Shown piece after piece: positions 22,286-34,550 of a DNA stretch of 64,000 nt. Origin of the DNA: Chytridium lagenaria (taxonomy: Eukaryota > Chytridiomycota > Chytridiomycetes > Chytridiales > Chytridiaceae); NCBI GenBank assembly GCA_025449115.1, contig JAHLKC010000010.1, positions 186,001 through 250,000 of the forward strand, written 5' to 3'. Position 1 is the stretch's first letter. Each line of letters starts with the position of its first letter. The translations under genes and the position numbers were made by a program. Below the pieces are notes generated by a model, which saw only the letters and a program-made list of their open reading frames with translations, was not told where the DNA came from and did not search any database.

Positions 22286-24358
22286 TCAATGTAGGGCACT
22301 TTCAACCACGTCCACAAATTTCTCCATGGCGTGGAACGCCGCATCGAAAAGATCTGGGTCAGAGAGAAAAGCCAAGCAAGGCCTAATGCTCTACGTAGAT
22401 GAGTGGAAGTTCGGAAATAATGAATATACCTCAAAACAACATCTCCATATGAATTTGAAACCTGCAAGACCGCCTTCTCGGACCTCAATAAGTTCATAAA
22501 AACTTCAATACCCTGCATTTTGTAACGTGTCTCATGATCATCAACTAGCTTCAATGAGAATGGACATAGAATTCTTATCAAGCTCTCATCCAACTAGAAA
22601 AAATCAGATGGCTGCCGTTTAGATTTAAACCTCAGCGCATTCAGATATCCAAAGCATCAATTGTGTCATCCTGCGCCAGATCTTTATCATCTAGCACCGG
22701 AAATACCATCCGAGGATTCTTTTTGGAAAAATGGGATAACAAACGTATTGAGCAATTCCATAGAAATTGAGGACCACGATAAGTTGTGGGAGATAAGTCT
22801 TTCAACAATATCTGGGCTCTTGTGAGAATAAAAAAATATTAATCGCCAAAACCTTTGGCTCTTCTTGACAAGAATCCATGATCCCAAGGTTCGATCATTC
22901 CCAACATAAGCCGCGGCTGTTGCGATTATATGAGAACATAGTGAACGACTCTGTTCAATCAATAGAGTTCGAGTTCCGACTTCATACACAAGCTCAGCCA
23001 GGATAAATATCCACAAACTCCACAACTATCGGAATCTCATATTCGCGCTTCAGTAATTAGAGTTTTGCTTCACCCTTCCAACCTACTGAGCTTTTGTATA
23101 TTTATGATAATCTATAGCCTTCAGAGCGATTTGGCCTAAGGTTTTCATAATGATTTCTTCTGACGAAGACAATGTAGAAGATAACGATGACTTTCCAGTT
23201 AACGCCGCTATGGCTAAGAAGACACCCTAAATAACTGGTTACATACCAAGCTTTCCGTATATATACCAACATCAAATCCCAAATCCTCCACTACTGCAAC
23301 AGCAAACTCCAGTGAAGTACCCAGCGACAATGACACCAGGAATGATCTTCGTTATCAATATAAGTTACTTGTCGGACTTACTTCATGTTAACGTCATTGT
23401 TTCTTTTATTTGTCGCAAAACCTCGCGAAATTTTGAGAATAAGTTTCTTGGAAATGATTTTCTTGAATGTTCAGCAAAACTTAGGAAAGCTTGAAGTCGT
23501 TGATACAGAGGAAATGACGTTGACGTAGATTTCAAAGAATCTGGCTGTAACAATAAGTTAATTATGATAAGGAAAACAATTGGTATTACGTCGGTTAAAA
23601 ATAGAAAAACATCTTGATGATTGCCACCCAGAAGATCAAGAATTGCGGCGGCCGATTGTGTTCGAGTTTCTGCATGACCTTCTGCGAGTGCATAAATAAA
23701 AGCTGTCGAAAGATCTTTCTCATTCTTGTCATTCACCGAAAATCTTCCCTAAATTCGCTTCAGTATGTAGAACTTAAAGGATAACTAAAGAAAGAAAGGA
23801 AATGAGAACACATAGCTAACCCGCCAAATCCAGAGAGCTTGTGGAATAGCTGATGGCACTTTAATCTGACTTTTTCGTCCTCATCGTCCAATAATATCAT
23901 TAATTTTGAAGTAATCCCCGGTAGATAGTTCCAATGGCTTCAAAAAGAAGGCATTCAAATTTGATGCCTCGATTATCATTCAAGAGATCTATTCCGTTTT
24001 GTCGCATGTAGCGACTGCGGTCCTGTATCATCGACTGAAGAAGCTCCAAAGCGTCCACCAGAAACGATTTGGTTACATCTACATTATAGTTTCCTAAATC
24101 CCACAAAGCAAATGGCAAACAAAAGTGTAATGCCTGCCAACGTGAGTAACTCTACAGTCGACAAAGATAGACTCACTTTAACATTATTTTCTCTTTCCCT
24201 CAGCAGTTCTTCTCTACATAAATCTTTAGGATCTGAAAAATCTGCATGCAAAGGAAGGTTGCTATGGAAGTTATGGATCTGATGCACCCTGTCAATCTTT
24301 TTGCTGCTGCATCATCCGAATGAATGGCTGAAATGGCATTTGCTAGATCTGAATGCAT
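22286..24358 (-). CDS. TTI2-like HEAT-repeat protein (TTT complex)
   Basis: TTI2 works with TELO2 and TTI1 to mature PIKK kinases such as ATM, ATR and mTOR. The start at 24358 opens MHSDLANAISAIHSDDAAA. An A deletion (T-run 24298-24302 on the plus strand) shifts the frame before HQIHNFHSNLPLHADFSDP. Later exons are all-helical and HEAT-like: CLPFALWDLGNYNVDVT, FLVDALELLQSM, and LPLYQ-type Leu-rich segments at 23383-23730. The C-terminal exon contains ILCPFSLKLVDDHETRYKMQ and then QGIEVFMNLL. This resembles the TTI2 block in which a Leu-Val-Asp-Asp-Tyr/His turn is followed by a K-x-x-G-I-x-x-x-x-x-L-L helix. The best end is a TGA at 22286. Family assignment is moderate. Confidence 0.55.
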
Positions 24359-24373
24359 GCTGAAATTTCTGAC

Positions 24374-24898
24374 ATGGCTGACATCACCGTTGGGGACAAA
24401 TCCTTACCAGAAGGCCAACACACGCAAACGCCAGCGCCAGCGCCCCATAGCAAGAAACATCAAGCAAAGCTTTTGGCAGAAACTATCGCGCTTCAAAAGA
24501 CAATTAATAGACACCAACTTCTCATAAAGAATCGTAATGAGGCGAGTTGTCGATCAGCGCAGTGTTTCCGGCTTGTATTGTTAACTGCTACTGTTTAGGG
24601 TGGAGCCAATAAACTACGCTCCATAGTTTCAAAGTGGAGAGGCATCGGAAGGATATGTTTGGTTGACTTGCAAAGTCTTATTGGAGACGTGGAGGTTGCA
24701 CGACCAGCTCCTCCTGTCCTTGATATGACCCAAGAATCCTATCAAAGCCTCATGGAAACCGATAGCGTGACTCACCAAGTCTCGCTCACACCCGACCGTC
24801 GAAGGTTGACTTTGCAGGAAATTGCCAAAGCGTTGCATTTTCAAGTCGATGTGTTTGGCAAGTACGACAGCAACGAAGACGCCTTTCTTGAGACATGA
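24374..24898 (+). CDS. Sfr1/Mei5-like recombination accessory protein
   Basis: Sfr1 (Mei5) forms a complex with Swi5 that stimulates Rad51 and Dmc1 strand exchange. The start at 24374 (MADITVGDK; an upstream ATG at 24353 overlaps the TTI2 start) leads to a Pro/Ala/His linker and the coiled-coil segment LAETIALQKTINRHQLLIKN. After an intron comes KLRSIVSKWRGIGRICLVDLQ, which resembles the Sfr1 motif of an Ile-x-Lys-Trp-Arg core followed by Leu-x-Asp-Leu-Gln. The end, LTLQEIAKALHFQVDVFGKY followed by Asp-rich residues and Phe, matches the family terminus. The intron phase is not clean. At about 150 residues it is close to the conserved C-terminal half of the family. Confidence 0.55.
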
Positions 24899-25048
24899 TT
24901 CTCCCAGATTCAATGGCATCTACACCCACCTTGAACAGTATAACAGGATTCAAACCAACAAAAATTCGATGCACATGTTTATTATGATCGTTTCTTTCCA
25001 CAACCATAAGCATTGGACAACATAAAGGAAGCCAACGGGATCAACATT

Positions 25049-26790
25049 TCAACCAAAGCCCATGTTCTTCTTGTATTTTTCTTCCTCTTCCTCAGTCAAA
25101 ATATCGTTACCAGTCCAATTCCCCGCGCAGGAATCTCTGAACTTTTTTAATTTTGGAACCGTGGAATACATCTGTAGTAATGTCGGGTTAATCAAAAGCG
25201 CCAACGAGTTAACATACCTTCGAGCTTTAGAGGCTTCACAGCGCCGAAAATAGCATCTGGGTCTCTCCTGCTTTGGTCTTCCAAGCTTTTCATTAAATTT
25301 GGAGTTTCAGCCCAGTGCGGGACTGAAGGCTTTTTAACAGTGTCGGTGCGTTGCGGTTCTGCAACCTCCTCTGAGCAATCGCTGTCGCTCCTTTCCTCGT
25401 CCGAATAACTAAAGATCAATTAAAAAAAAAAAATGAAACCAATCTCTTACTCGGTCGAGATTTCTGGCAACTCTCCATGTTCGTCGACAATAGTCGCCAC
25501 ATTTTTTCTTCAATAAATGTTAATTACAAAGTATGTAAACAGATAATGTACTCTTCCAAACCTCCGGCCTTCACTGGGGTCAATTCCTGTTGTGAAGATA
25601 TGCGACCTTGGCCATCATTATCTTCAGTTTGAGTCGATTCTAAAGCGTCGACTTGAGTTATGGAGAAACTGTTCCTCAAAATCGCCATGGTCAACAACAT
25701 CCATTTTGTTAGTGCAGACAAGGGACTGAAAAGAAATTAATTACGACTCTGAAAATATAAACTCACAGCATCCACGATGTCTTCGGGAATAAATTGTTTA
25801 TCGCTTGCGCCAAGCTCGTCTGCCTAATTTCGTTTTAATCGCTACAATAAAATTCCAGCTTACTGTTGAAGATACGGTGATCGTAGAGTAATGGTGGCGA
25901 ATAGGACTGTCTTTGGAATCGAGACTTTGGCTTTCGGGGTCGACCTCCATACTTATATTTTTGTATGGAACTTCTTCAGCAGGCATATATATGGGTTCGG
26001 AGGACGGTGCGCTTTTGATATCCTGTGAATCTACCGCCACTGCTGCTTTTCAGCATATAAAATATTTGATTGCAATCTATTTACCGATATTAGATGACGC
26101 TCTAAACGTCCGTGAGACTAATTTCGCTTTTAGCGTAGCCAGTTTATCCTTAACCCGTTTAACCTGCGGTGCAACGTCGCTTTGATTTGTTTCGGCACAT
26201 GACGACGTTGATGAATCTGCATGCTTTACTTCAGAGATTGAAATATTTGTCGAGTTGTAAGCCGAGTCCTTGAAGAGCAATGTTTCTGAATCTGAAGTCT
26301 TAAAAAAATGTCAGAATCGTAAGTTTCTTATCTTACGTTAATAGACGTCTTGATATTCGGTCCTGCTAGGAGTGTGATGTCAGATGATCGATTAAGGAGT
26401 TTGCGAAGTCGTCCTAAATCACTAATAGAATAATACCTTGTAAGGGTCTGAAGGGATTTTGGCTGACGGCTAGAAGATTTCCCGAATTTCTGTACACATA
26501 ACTTGAGACCGACTTCTACTAAACTTATACTAAACTTACATCTGAGCTCCATTTATTTTTTCTCAACTTCATTGAGGTGTGCAACCATTTCAAAGGAGCA
26601 TGAATTTTCTGTCGATTTAGAATCATACAAACGTCGTCGATGTTACCTTGAACGATGTTTTGGCCTTGGGGGGTTCGGAGTATGTCGTAGATGTTGCTGC
26701 ATCCAGTTACCATCAAAAAGAAACCAACTAAAATAAATGGATGATACTTTTCAAATCACTGTCCATAACAGTTGCGGCATATGACCCCAT
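25049..26790 (-). CDS. INCENP/Sli15/Pic1 inner centromere protein
   Basis: INCENP scaffolds the chromosomal passenger complex and activates Aurora B through its IN-box. The IN-box is clear at 25200-25330: SVPHWAETPNLMKSLEDQ, DPDAIFGAVKPLKLE. A final exon includes KLKKFRDSCAGNWTGNDIL and ends at 25049, matching the family terminus (basic, Arg/Asn-Trp pattern). Upstream exons are low-complexity, Ser/Thr/Glu-rich and poorly conserved, as expected. One (26077-26280) has a Lys-rich helix. The N-terminus is uncertain; ATGs at 26790 and 26766 are candidates, and the segment ILRTPQGQNIVQGN lies in the first exons. The CENP-A gene sits 3.7 kb away. Identity rests on the IN-box. Confidence 0.72.
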
Positions 26791-26945
26791 CCATTGTATG
26801 TGTTTATTACAATCGATAATCAGCTTGCGGGTATAGTCTTGCGAGATTGTCTTCAGCTTACTTCGAAAGGTCCGAACCACTTCTTCGGACATATTGAAGT
26901 ATATCTTGTGCCACTATTTAATTGTGCAAAAAAACATTTTATTGT

Positions 26946-28940
26946 TTACGCCTTCCATAAAGCAACAACACCGCTTTCAGTCATTACAGCACAGATATTT
27001 TGAAAAGGGATGATGAGAGAATCCTGTGACGTCAGATTCAGAAATCTAGCCCAAATTAATTGATAATGGATACGAAAATATACCTCAAAGCTATTCGTCA
27101 GTGAGCCGTTCTCAGTACTGAAACAAAACAGATGGTTGCTATTTGTGATCCCGTACACAAACTCTCCTTTCGCCGAAAACGCTGCTGTAATAAAATCGGG
27201 CAGACTCTCACCCTTCTTCACGCTTGCCTTAGCGAAATAGGTCCGAACCACCTGATTACAATATTGGTAAAACTAACAGAGCAATTGCAATTTTACCTGT
27301 CCCCGTGGTGAAAGAAGATACAAGAAGGGGCTCTTGTTACATACGAGGATATTATCACTGGTAGGAAGCGCCAAAATCTTACTGACGGTCGAGCTTTCAA
27401 CGCCTCCCGTGACTGCTTTGCCTTCATGGAGGGTTATTGTGCTAAGGCAACTTGCAGACTTGGAATCCCATATCTAAAAGGTTAGCGACTCCTATCTAAG
27501 AGTTGAAAACCTTTAAAGTACCGTCGCTACTTGCACTATATACTCTAGAGCCATCTGCGGAAAATTGCACGTCGTTCACATATGAAATATGCCCTCTGAA
27601 TTCTTTCAACATTTTCCCAGATTTAATTCCATGCAGTCTAGTAAGTTTTAGTCTTAACCCAAAAAGCTCAAAATCACACCGAAGAGTAAAATCAAAACTT
27701 CCGCTTAAAACTTGAGTATTGTCCTTACTGAACTTGACAGAAGTGACTCCTTGCGAATGCGCAGAAATAAATCTTCTTATACATTGACCAGTCGACACTC
27801 GCCATATCTACACTCTTAGCCGCCGAAAATATACTAAACAACATTACCTTAATATTGCCGTCTTGGGATCCTGATGCTAAGACATCATTCTCACGTCCAA
27901 AACTTAAACATAAAATGGCAGTGTCCATCATCATAAAGTTTTCCTAAACATCGTTTAATAACATCAAGTCGGATTTGCAACAAACCTCCTGCTGGTACTT
28001 CAGGTCCAATCGATGTTTTCCCGTAAAATAATTCCACACCTCAATAAGTCCGTCTAGAGTGCCAGTTACAAAATTCTGGCCATCTGGAGAAAAGGCCGCC
28101 GACTCGGCTTTTGCTTTTCTTGGAAACTGGTTTATCAGTTAAAGTATAAGGTTATTCCTACCTTAATAGTTCGGAAACATTGGGACGGCGGACAATCGTC
28201 CTCGGTTTTTGCTGTTATTGCAGCACCGCGGAAGAGATCATACGCGAAATCCGCTGGCAAAAGGCCCTGCGATTGCTGGTACTTTAAGGATTGACCGATA
28301 AGGGACAAAAGTCTAGAGGGTGGGGCAACATTGACTTCGCTTGCCAGTGCACTTCCAATTTCAGCCCTTCTTCTTTCCTTAGAGCCATGCTGATAGAACT
28401 TTGGAATGTCAAAGTGGTAACATTCTAGAAATTACCTCCTTCTCGTCAAAGTAATTCTTAGAAAGGAGTTCCTCGAGCCGCAAATACCTGTCTGGATTTG
28501 TGTCCCGTAAATACAGCATGGTATCTGTTTGACGTAAAAGAGATCTGGCAGCACCAATCTCTTTCATCTCCATGAGCTCTATTATAATCTACGCAATTTT
28601 TAGAAAGGGTCGGTAAAGATAAATTACATGTTCATAGAGGTCAATCATTTTCTTTGCGGTACATTGACGTGGGATATAGCTTTTAATACAAGATCCCATT
28701 TTCCTGCATGAACATTTGAGAGAAATGCGTCTACACTGTCGACCGCATTTAAATGAACATTCGACTCCTCCTGTCCGAATGTCAATCCTTATATAATGCA
28801 AAAATGGCATACTTGTAAAATTTCAAAAGTTCTATTTAAGTTATTCTCTTTGCAAAACTGAAGAACCAGACGAATGACACTTTAAGAATAGTCAGCTTCT
28901 GGATGATTGCCATGCTGTACTCAGCGGTTTCAATTTCCAT
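26946..28940 (-). CDS. SMU1: SMU1 WD40 spliceosomal protein
   Basis: SMU1 is a spliceosome-associated protein with LisH/CTLH and WD40 domains that works with RED in B-complex activation. The start at 28940 gives MEIETAD; a 41-nt intron then joins it to [20 protein letters not shown], the LisH start typical of SMU1. Further exons show the CTLH region, [15 protein letters not shown] residues, and [25 protein letters not shown]. The WD40 propeller includes [57 protein letters not shown] and [20 protein letters not shown]. The C-terminus ends [11 protein letters not shown] after a one-base shift near 26990. The divergent CHTOP-like gene starts 56 bp away. Confidence 0.93.
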
Positions 28941-28996
28941 ATTGTTATTTACTTTTTTTTCAAATCAAATTTTTTTTGACATCAGCAACAAACAAT

Positions 28997-29498
28997 ATGG
29001 GAAGAAACAAGAAAGCACCAGCTGCTGCATCGGCTGAGAAGAACACAAAGAAGATAACTTTATCAGAAAGGTTGCTGAGTGATGACTATCGGTAATATTG
29101 ATGGGTTCTAAAGGTTCGCCACTCTTCGGAAATTGAGCACCCAACAGCAGCAAGCACCACCAAAAAACAATCTCCATCTGAAGAAAGCCGGTGTGAATCA
29201 GAATCAGAAGAAACCTTCTGTTCTTTCGCGGCTTGGTGCTCAACATGTTTTGAAGCGGCTAGGAGCACCCGTTGTGCCTATCCAGCAACGGCTTGGAGTT
29301 AAACCTGGCGCTACAATCCCGCGCAAGGCGCCAATCAGCCACATATCCAATGTAGTAGCTCCGCCGAGACTCGGACAACGGGCCAAGGGAAAGTCTCCAC
29401 GGAAAGGAGGTCGGGTACAGGTCAAAAAACCACCCGCATCCAAAGAGACCTTGGACATGGAACTAGACACTTGGCGCACAGCTGCGGATAATGCTTAA
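28997..29498 (+). CDS. CHTOP/FoP-like small basic mRNA export factor
   Basis: CHTOP proteins join the TREX complex and bind the helicase UAP56 and the export receptor. The ATG at 28997 gives an Ala/Lys-rich start and KITLSERLLSDDYR, which resembles the N-terminal MSLNERF element of CHTOP. A short intron and a Gln-rich stretch (STQQQQAP) follow. The body is Arg/Lys/Gly-rich, with repeated RLG motifs (SRLGAQHVLKRLGAP, QQRLGVKPG, PRLGQRAKG). The C-terminus ETLDMELDTWRTAADNA resembles the FoP-duplication LDAELDxYM box. About 155 residues, shorter than vertebrate CHTOP. Identity rests on both ends and composition, so it is moderate; another small RNA-binding TREX protein is possible. Confidence 0.5.
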
Positions 29499-29540
29499 AA
29501 ACACTCTCTTCCACTACCCTCTATTCACTATCACAAACAA

Positions 29541-30487
29541 TCAAGATACAATTTTCAATGGCTTCAGCAACGCTTCATGATGAAGAATTTGTGCCTTCAC
29601 CGTTTCTTCTTGAGTGTGATCATATCCATATTTTCGATGGAGACGCTTTCGGCACCAGTCTTGAAACCACTCCGCTATACGGCCTGGAGATGGTTCGGTG
29701 CGAAGGAAAAAGAAAATTGCTCCGCCCAAGGTTATATTTGTGAGTGAGACGATATATGCAACGGGCTCTACAAAACTATTAAAATAGAGTAGGGGTCTGG
29801 TATCGTACCCATGACATCCCATCCAAGAACGTTCGTGTAGTAAATAATGACTCCGGCCTGGGCCGATACGTAGGAAAGGCCAATAAATCGAAAAATTCTG
29901 AACCTCAAATCCACTGATCGCTCTATGGATAGATTAAGGTTTTGACTCTTTTCAACAGTGTGCGAAAGATCCCTTATAATTGCAGTCTCCTTTTGCACAA
30001 CATCTGTCAAGCTGTTCCTATCCACATGTATCTCGTAGCCGTCATTCGGAATTGCTTTCGTTCGTCCCAGTACAATCTTCATGTTGCCATTAAATAGATC
30101 CCTTAATGGAACTGCGGATGGGTCCAAAGGAACATTTGAATTACTATCAACTAGTGTCGGGACACTTGGTCGAAATTCTTCTTTAAGCTAATTACGAATA
30201 AATAATCAGTTCATACGTCAATCCTTACCGTATCTACAAATTGTTTTGATGAAGTGAAGTTGAGCGGCATGTAGCAGGACAAGTCGGTTTCCGATCCTTT
30301 TATAGGATCTTTGTAATTTGGCATTTGCAGTTTCAACATGTATTTCTGAATATTATTCTCATATCGAATAGAGAGCGTTCCCGATGGGGATCTTGCTCCA
30401 TGGAGGCTGGCAAAAGACCTTCGCCATGGTACTACCATTTCCGTAAAATCAATTCTTTCTACCTTCTTCGGACAATCCTGCCTGATC

Positions 30488-30489
<2 letters not shown>
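29541..30489 (-). CDS. MCU: Mitochondrial calcium uniporter pore subunit
   Basis: MCU forms the inner-membrane Ca2+ channel. An ATG at 30489 or, more plausibly as a targeting signal, 30438 (MVVPWRRSFASLHGARS) starts the protein. The matrix N-terminal domain ends with PLRDLFNGNMKIVLGRTKAI. A coiled-coil segment comes next, then TM1 (FIGLSYVSAQAGVIIYYTNV). After an intron come the pore-loop motif W-D-V-M-E-P (usually W-D-I-M-E-P) and TM2 (VAYIVSLTNITLGGAIFFFL). The soluble C-terminal helices end near 29541. The acidic selectivity-filter Asp and Glu are intact. Its start region overlaps that of the divergent CENP-A gene. Whether MICU or EMRE partners exist cannot be seen here. Confidence 0.93.
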
Positions 30490-31096
<607 letters not shown>

Positions 31097-31176
31097 GCGT
31101 TGTTAGAACATTTGGATAGTCAAATCAGCAGTTATAGCCATTCTATTTATATTTTTGAATAAAGTTTTTTTAATCT

Positions 31177-32414
31177 TCAACCTTGTGCCCAGAAACATAG
31201 CATTCCATCTTCGCCACCACTAACGATAAAATTACTCTGCAAAAATATTAGACTTACGGTAACGGTTATAATCCTACATTTTTACTCCAGCAAATATCTC
31301 TAACGATTTCAGTATGCCCCTCGAGCAGCGTTGAGACTGGCTCCAACCCATTCAAACCTATATTGTATATGCCAATATTGCCGCTAATGTATGCAGAGTT
31401 AATGTCTCTGTGATAACAGATAAGAAAAAATCTCACTTTTTGTCTCCAGCAAATGAAAATAGCCTTCCACTGTCAACATCAAATTGGCATCCTATGACGT
31501 AGTCTAGCGCGGGGTAGTTATTTAGACTTGGTTGTCGGATATCTCCGAATAATTTTAATGGTTCTCCTTCCCCATTATAAATTGCAAATGTTTCGATATG
31601 GGTGTGAGAGAATAGGTAATCGGATCTTGGCCCAAAAAAGCCGATTTTGCTAACAGAATCCGTTTTTATGACAGTGTCTAATGCGTCGTCTTCTTCCAAC
31701 GTCTGAAGGTTAAAAATGTTTACTATTTCACGTAAGTCTCTTTGGTTCATTTGTTCACATACTCAATCCATCAGTTCCGCTAGAGGCAAGCTTGAGGTGG
31801 TTTTCTGGGTGGAATCGGACCTGACTATGTTGAGTTATAATATATATAATATAAAACCTGAGTAACATCATCCGAATGAGCATCGCAAAACTTCGCTAAT
31901 GTTTTAGAAGGTGACCGGAGATCCCTGTACATATTTAGTACTGATTTAAAATCACATTCCTTGCCATAGCATCACAGGTGCTTCCTCTTCACGATTTTCA
32001 GCCTCGGCTAGTTCAGATCCAGCAGCCAGATGAAGGTTTTGATTATCTAACGATAAACAGTGGATGGCCGAACCAGCTGCAACCAAATAAATGCATGCAT
32101 TTTCCTTTAAACAAACCATAAATATTCAAAGCTACAACATTCGAACGAAGATCCACCAATGTGATCCGTCCATCGCTAGTTGCTCTCCATAGGAAGTTAT
32201 CGGATCCATCATTTCCAAACTTGATATCATGCACTGCAAGAGATGATCGCTCAAATGCACTTGTCCGAGGTGACAGCGATCCTACGTCGAAAATATGAAC
32301 TATGCCAGTGGTATTTGATGTGGCCACAGCGGCTCCCGACGGTGAGAGCTCAACGTTAAGAATCCATCCGTCACAGTCAGACCGCAAGCGTTGTTTTAAT
32401 TCAAATGGCTGCAT
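31177..32414 (-). CDS. WDR89-like WD40 protein
   Basis: WDR89 is a WD40 propeller protein of unclear function, reported in nuclear contexts. The start at 32414 (MQPFELKQRLRSDCDGWILN) opens the propeller. Recognisable blades are VATSNTTGIVHIFD, HDIKFGNDGSDNFLWRATSD, RFHPENHLKLASSGTDGL, and the WDR89-like block EEDDALDTVIKTDSVSKIGFF with YPALDYVIGCQFDVDSGRLF. The last blade is VSGGEDGMLCFWAQG, as in WDR89. Short introns interrupt the blades. The upstream neighbour is the endosomal SNARE, and it converges on CENP-A with an 80-bp gap. Confidence 0.82.
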
Positions 32415-32543
32415 GGTCGTTCTCTACTGGATTTTTTTTTCTCATTCGACAAGCCATAAACAACCTTTCAAAACTTAACCGTCCAAAACAAATAAACGAG
32501 GTCTCTTTTAATGGAAGATACAAACATGGATTGCAATAGACAT

Positions 32544-33625
32544 TTATGAAATAACAACCAAGATGATGACGACGGCAATGACAGCGACTATTACAAATAA
32601 ACAGCAGATCTTGTTCCCCGAGAGTTTTTGATAACGAGCGGCCGTTCTGAGCTCACCATGTGCATTTTCCATATTAATAGCGACTTCTCCAACGTTTGAC
32701 TCGATACTGTCTGTCAATGGAATTAAGTCGCTCAATCGATAAATCAATAATTACCCAGCATGTACTGTTGCTCATTAACAATCGTTCCAAGATCACGAAA
32801 GATTTCATTGACTTCGATTATAGATTTCTCAATGTTTCTCAAGTCCTCCTCTCTTTCATGAATAAGGGCTTCGTTGTAGTCGATTTCGTTATCAATCGCA
32901 CGAAGCTGCTGCAATTGTGACGAAGTTCCCATCAATGGTGCTGTTTCCGATCCATCGGCTTCGTCGTCAAAGCTTTAAAAATATTAAGCTATATCGAGAG
33001 GAGCTCTACAAACCTCATTCTATGAGAGCCTTGACCTTTAACTCTGTCAACGAATTCTCTGGACTTTTCCGCCGCCAATTTAGAAACTGATTGGAACCGC
33101 TTCAGCACGTCCTCAAAGTCTTTCTGAAGCTTTTGGTGAGCAATCTTTCTTTGACGCTGTTCCAAGTTAGCTCCCAGAAAAAGGCAGAAACCATACAGCG
33201 TCAAACTCGTTCACTTGAATAGTCGGAGCCATCAGCCTTTTTAGATCAGCAGAGGTTTGTTTGATCATGTCTCGGGTATCTTCGGTCAAAACATGCCTTC
33301 AAGGAGTCAGAGAAGACCAGAAAACACCAGCCTACAATCTCTGCCTCATTTCAGGAGTATCCTTCGCAGAGCCGAGTTGAGTGACGAGCTTTTGAACTGA
33401 TGCCACATTGTTTGATATCATAAAGATGGAATGGGATGCCCTATCCCAGATCTTTCTTGAGGCATCTTTACACATTTAAATTGGCATCAACAGAACTACA
33501 TTACCTCCGGAATCAGAGGAGGAAGACGACATGGCTGAACCATTGTCAAAGTTGGATGGCTGGAGGCCAATGTTGATGTTGGCCCTCCTTGGGCCACCAC
33601 CCCTCTCGATATCAGAGAAACTCAT
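32544..33625 (-). CDS. Endosomal Qa-SNARE (syntaxin 7/12, Pep12 family)
   Basis: Endosomal syntaxins drive fusion at late endosomes and vacuoles. The start at 33625 (MSFSDIERGGGPRRANI) is Gly/Ser-rich. The Habc three-helix region lies in the middle exons, then a linker, then the Qa-SNARE motif: REEDLRNIEKSIIEVNEIFR, DLGTIVNEQQ (central Gln), and DSIESNVGEVAINMENAHGE. The C-terminus is a single tail anchor (ICCLFVIVAVIAVVIILVVI) ending in Ser. Family membership is secure; the Pep12/Syn7 sub-assignment rests on the ALIHEREEDLRNIE and NEIFRDLG pattern. The start is 21 bp from the divergent IF3 start. Confidence 0.9.
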
Positions 33626-33646
33626 GGTTACACAGTATTTCGAGCC

Positions 33647-34281
33647 ATGCTGAATCTGTTGCTTTCAACACCTGGTCGTATCGGCCATAGGGTCATATCT
33701 CTACCACGATATGGACTGCAATCCGTCACGAAAACGATATTAGCCTCCTTAGCAACCTCTGTATCCAAGAAAGAGCCATTAGCTCCCCCACGAAATGAAG
33801 ACATTCCCCACAGTAGCATCTTTGTGGTCTCGCATGGGGACAAACCATCAAGATTGACAACGGTTTCTGCAGTGCTGGCCGAGCTGGATAGACAAAAGTA
33901 CGACCTTGTGCTTGTGAGATCACAGCAGAGCCCGCCCGTCTGCAAAATCATGGACAAGCTTGAACCATCATCAACAGAGACATTACGATATGACAACCCC
34001 CTACCAAGGTACATAGGGCTCCCAAGGCACAGCAAACGAAGGAAATCGAAGTAAGGACAAATATTGGCCCTCATGATCTCGACATCAAGTGTAAAAAGAT
34101 TACAGAGCTGCTGCTGAAGGGATGCAAAGTATCAATAACTGTGACGGAGAGTGGAAAGGGCGAACAACCCCAAGCGCTGTTCGGCATGTTGTCAGATCGC
34201 TTGAGGAGTGCCGGAATTATGCAGTCAAAACCGTCGCAAGCAGGGAAAAAATGGAGAGCAGTCTTTGTGTGCAAGAAATGA
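33647..34281 (+). CDS. Mitochondrial translation initiation factor IF-3
   Basis: Mitochondrial IF3 binds the small subunit and prevents premature subunit joining. The ATG at 33647 begins a leader (MLNLLLSTPGRIGHRVISLP) suited to mitochondria. The N-domain contains LAELDRQKYDLVLVRSQQSP and the family-diagnostic PPVCKIMD. The C-domain is in another frame: KEIEVRTNIGPHDLDIKCKK, LLKGCKVSITVTE. It ends at a TGA (34279-34281). The frame changes between 33960 and 34040, in the linker, where a one-base error or a short intron would join the halves. The gene is otherwise complete. Confidence 0.85.
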
Positions 34282-34550
34282 TTTGTGGATTTGACTATAG
34301 ACCAGCATACATGTATGTACAAATAAAAGTTTCGCGCCTAGGAGTTTTCTTGCCCTCCATCGGAAACAAAACTTGAACAGTGATTTGGTGGAGACGCCAA
34401 CCCAACTCCCCGACTTCCGCGACTGTCACGGCTGCCTTTCTCGTCGTTATCGATATGAGCGGGTTTTGTCTCTACGTCTGTAGCCGGCTGGTGCCTCTTT
34501 ATCGAAATCTGCCTGCGCGGTAGATATGCTTCGTCCAAGATGTCGAATGG

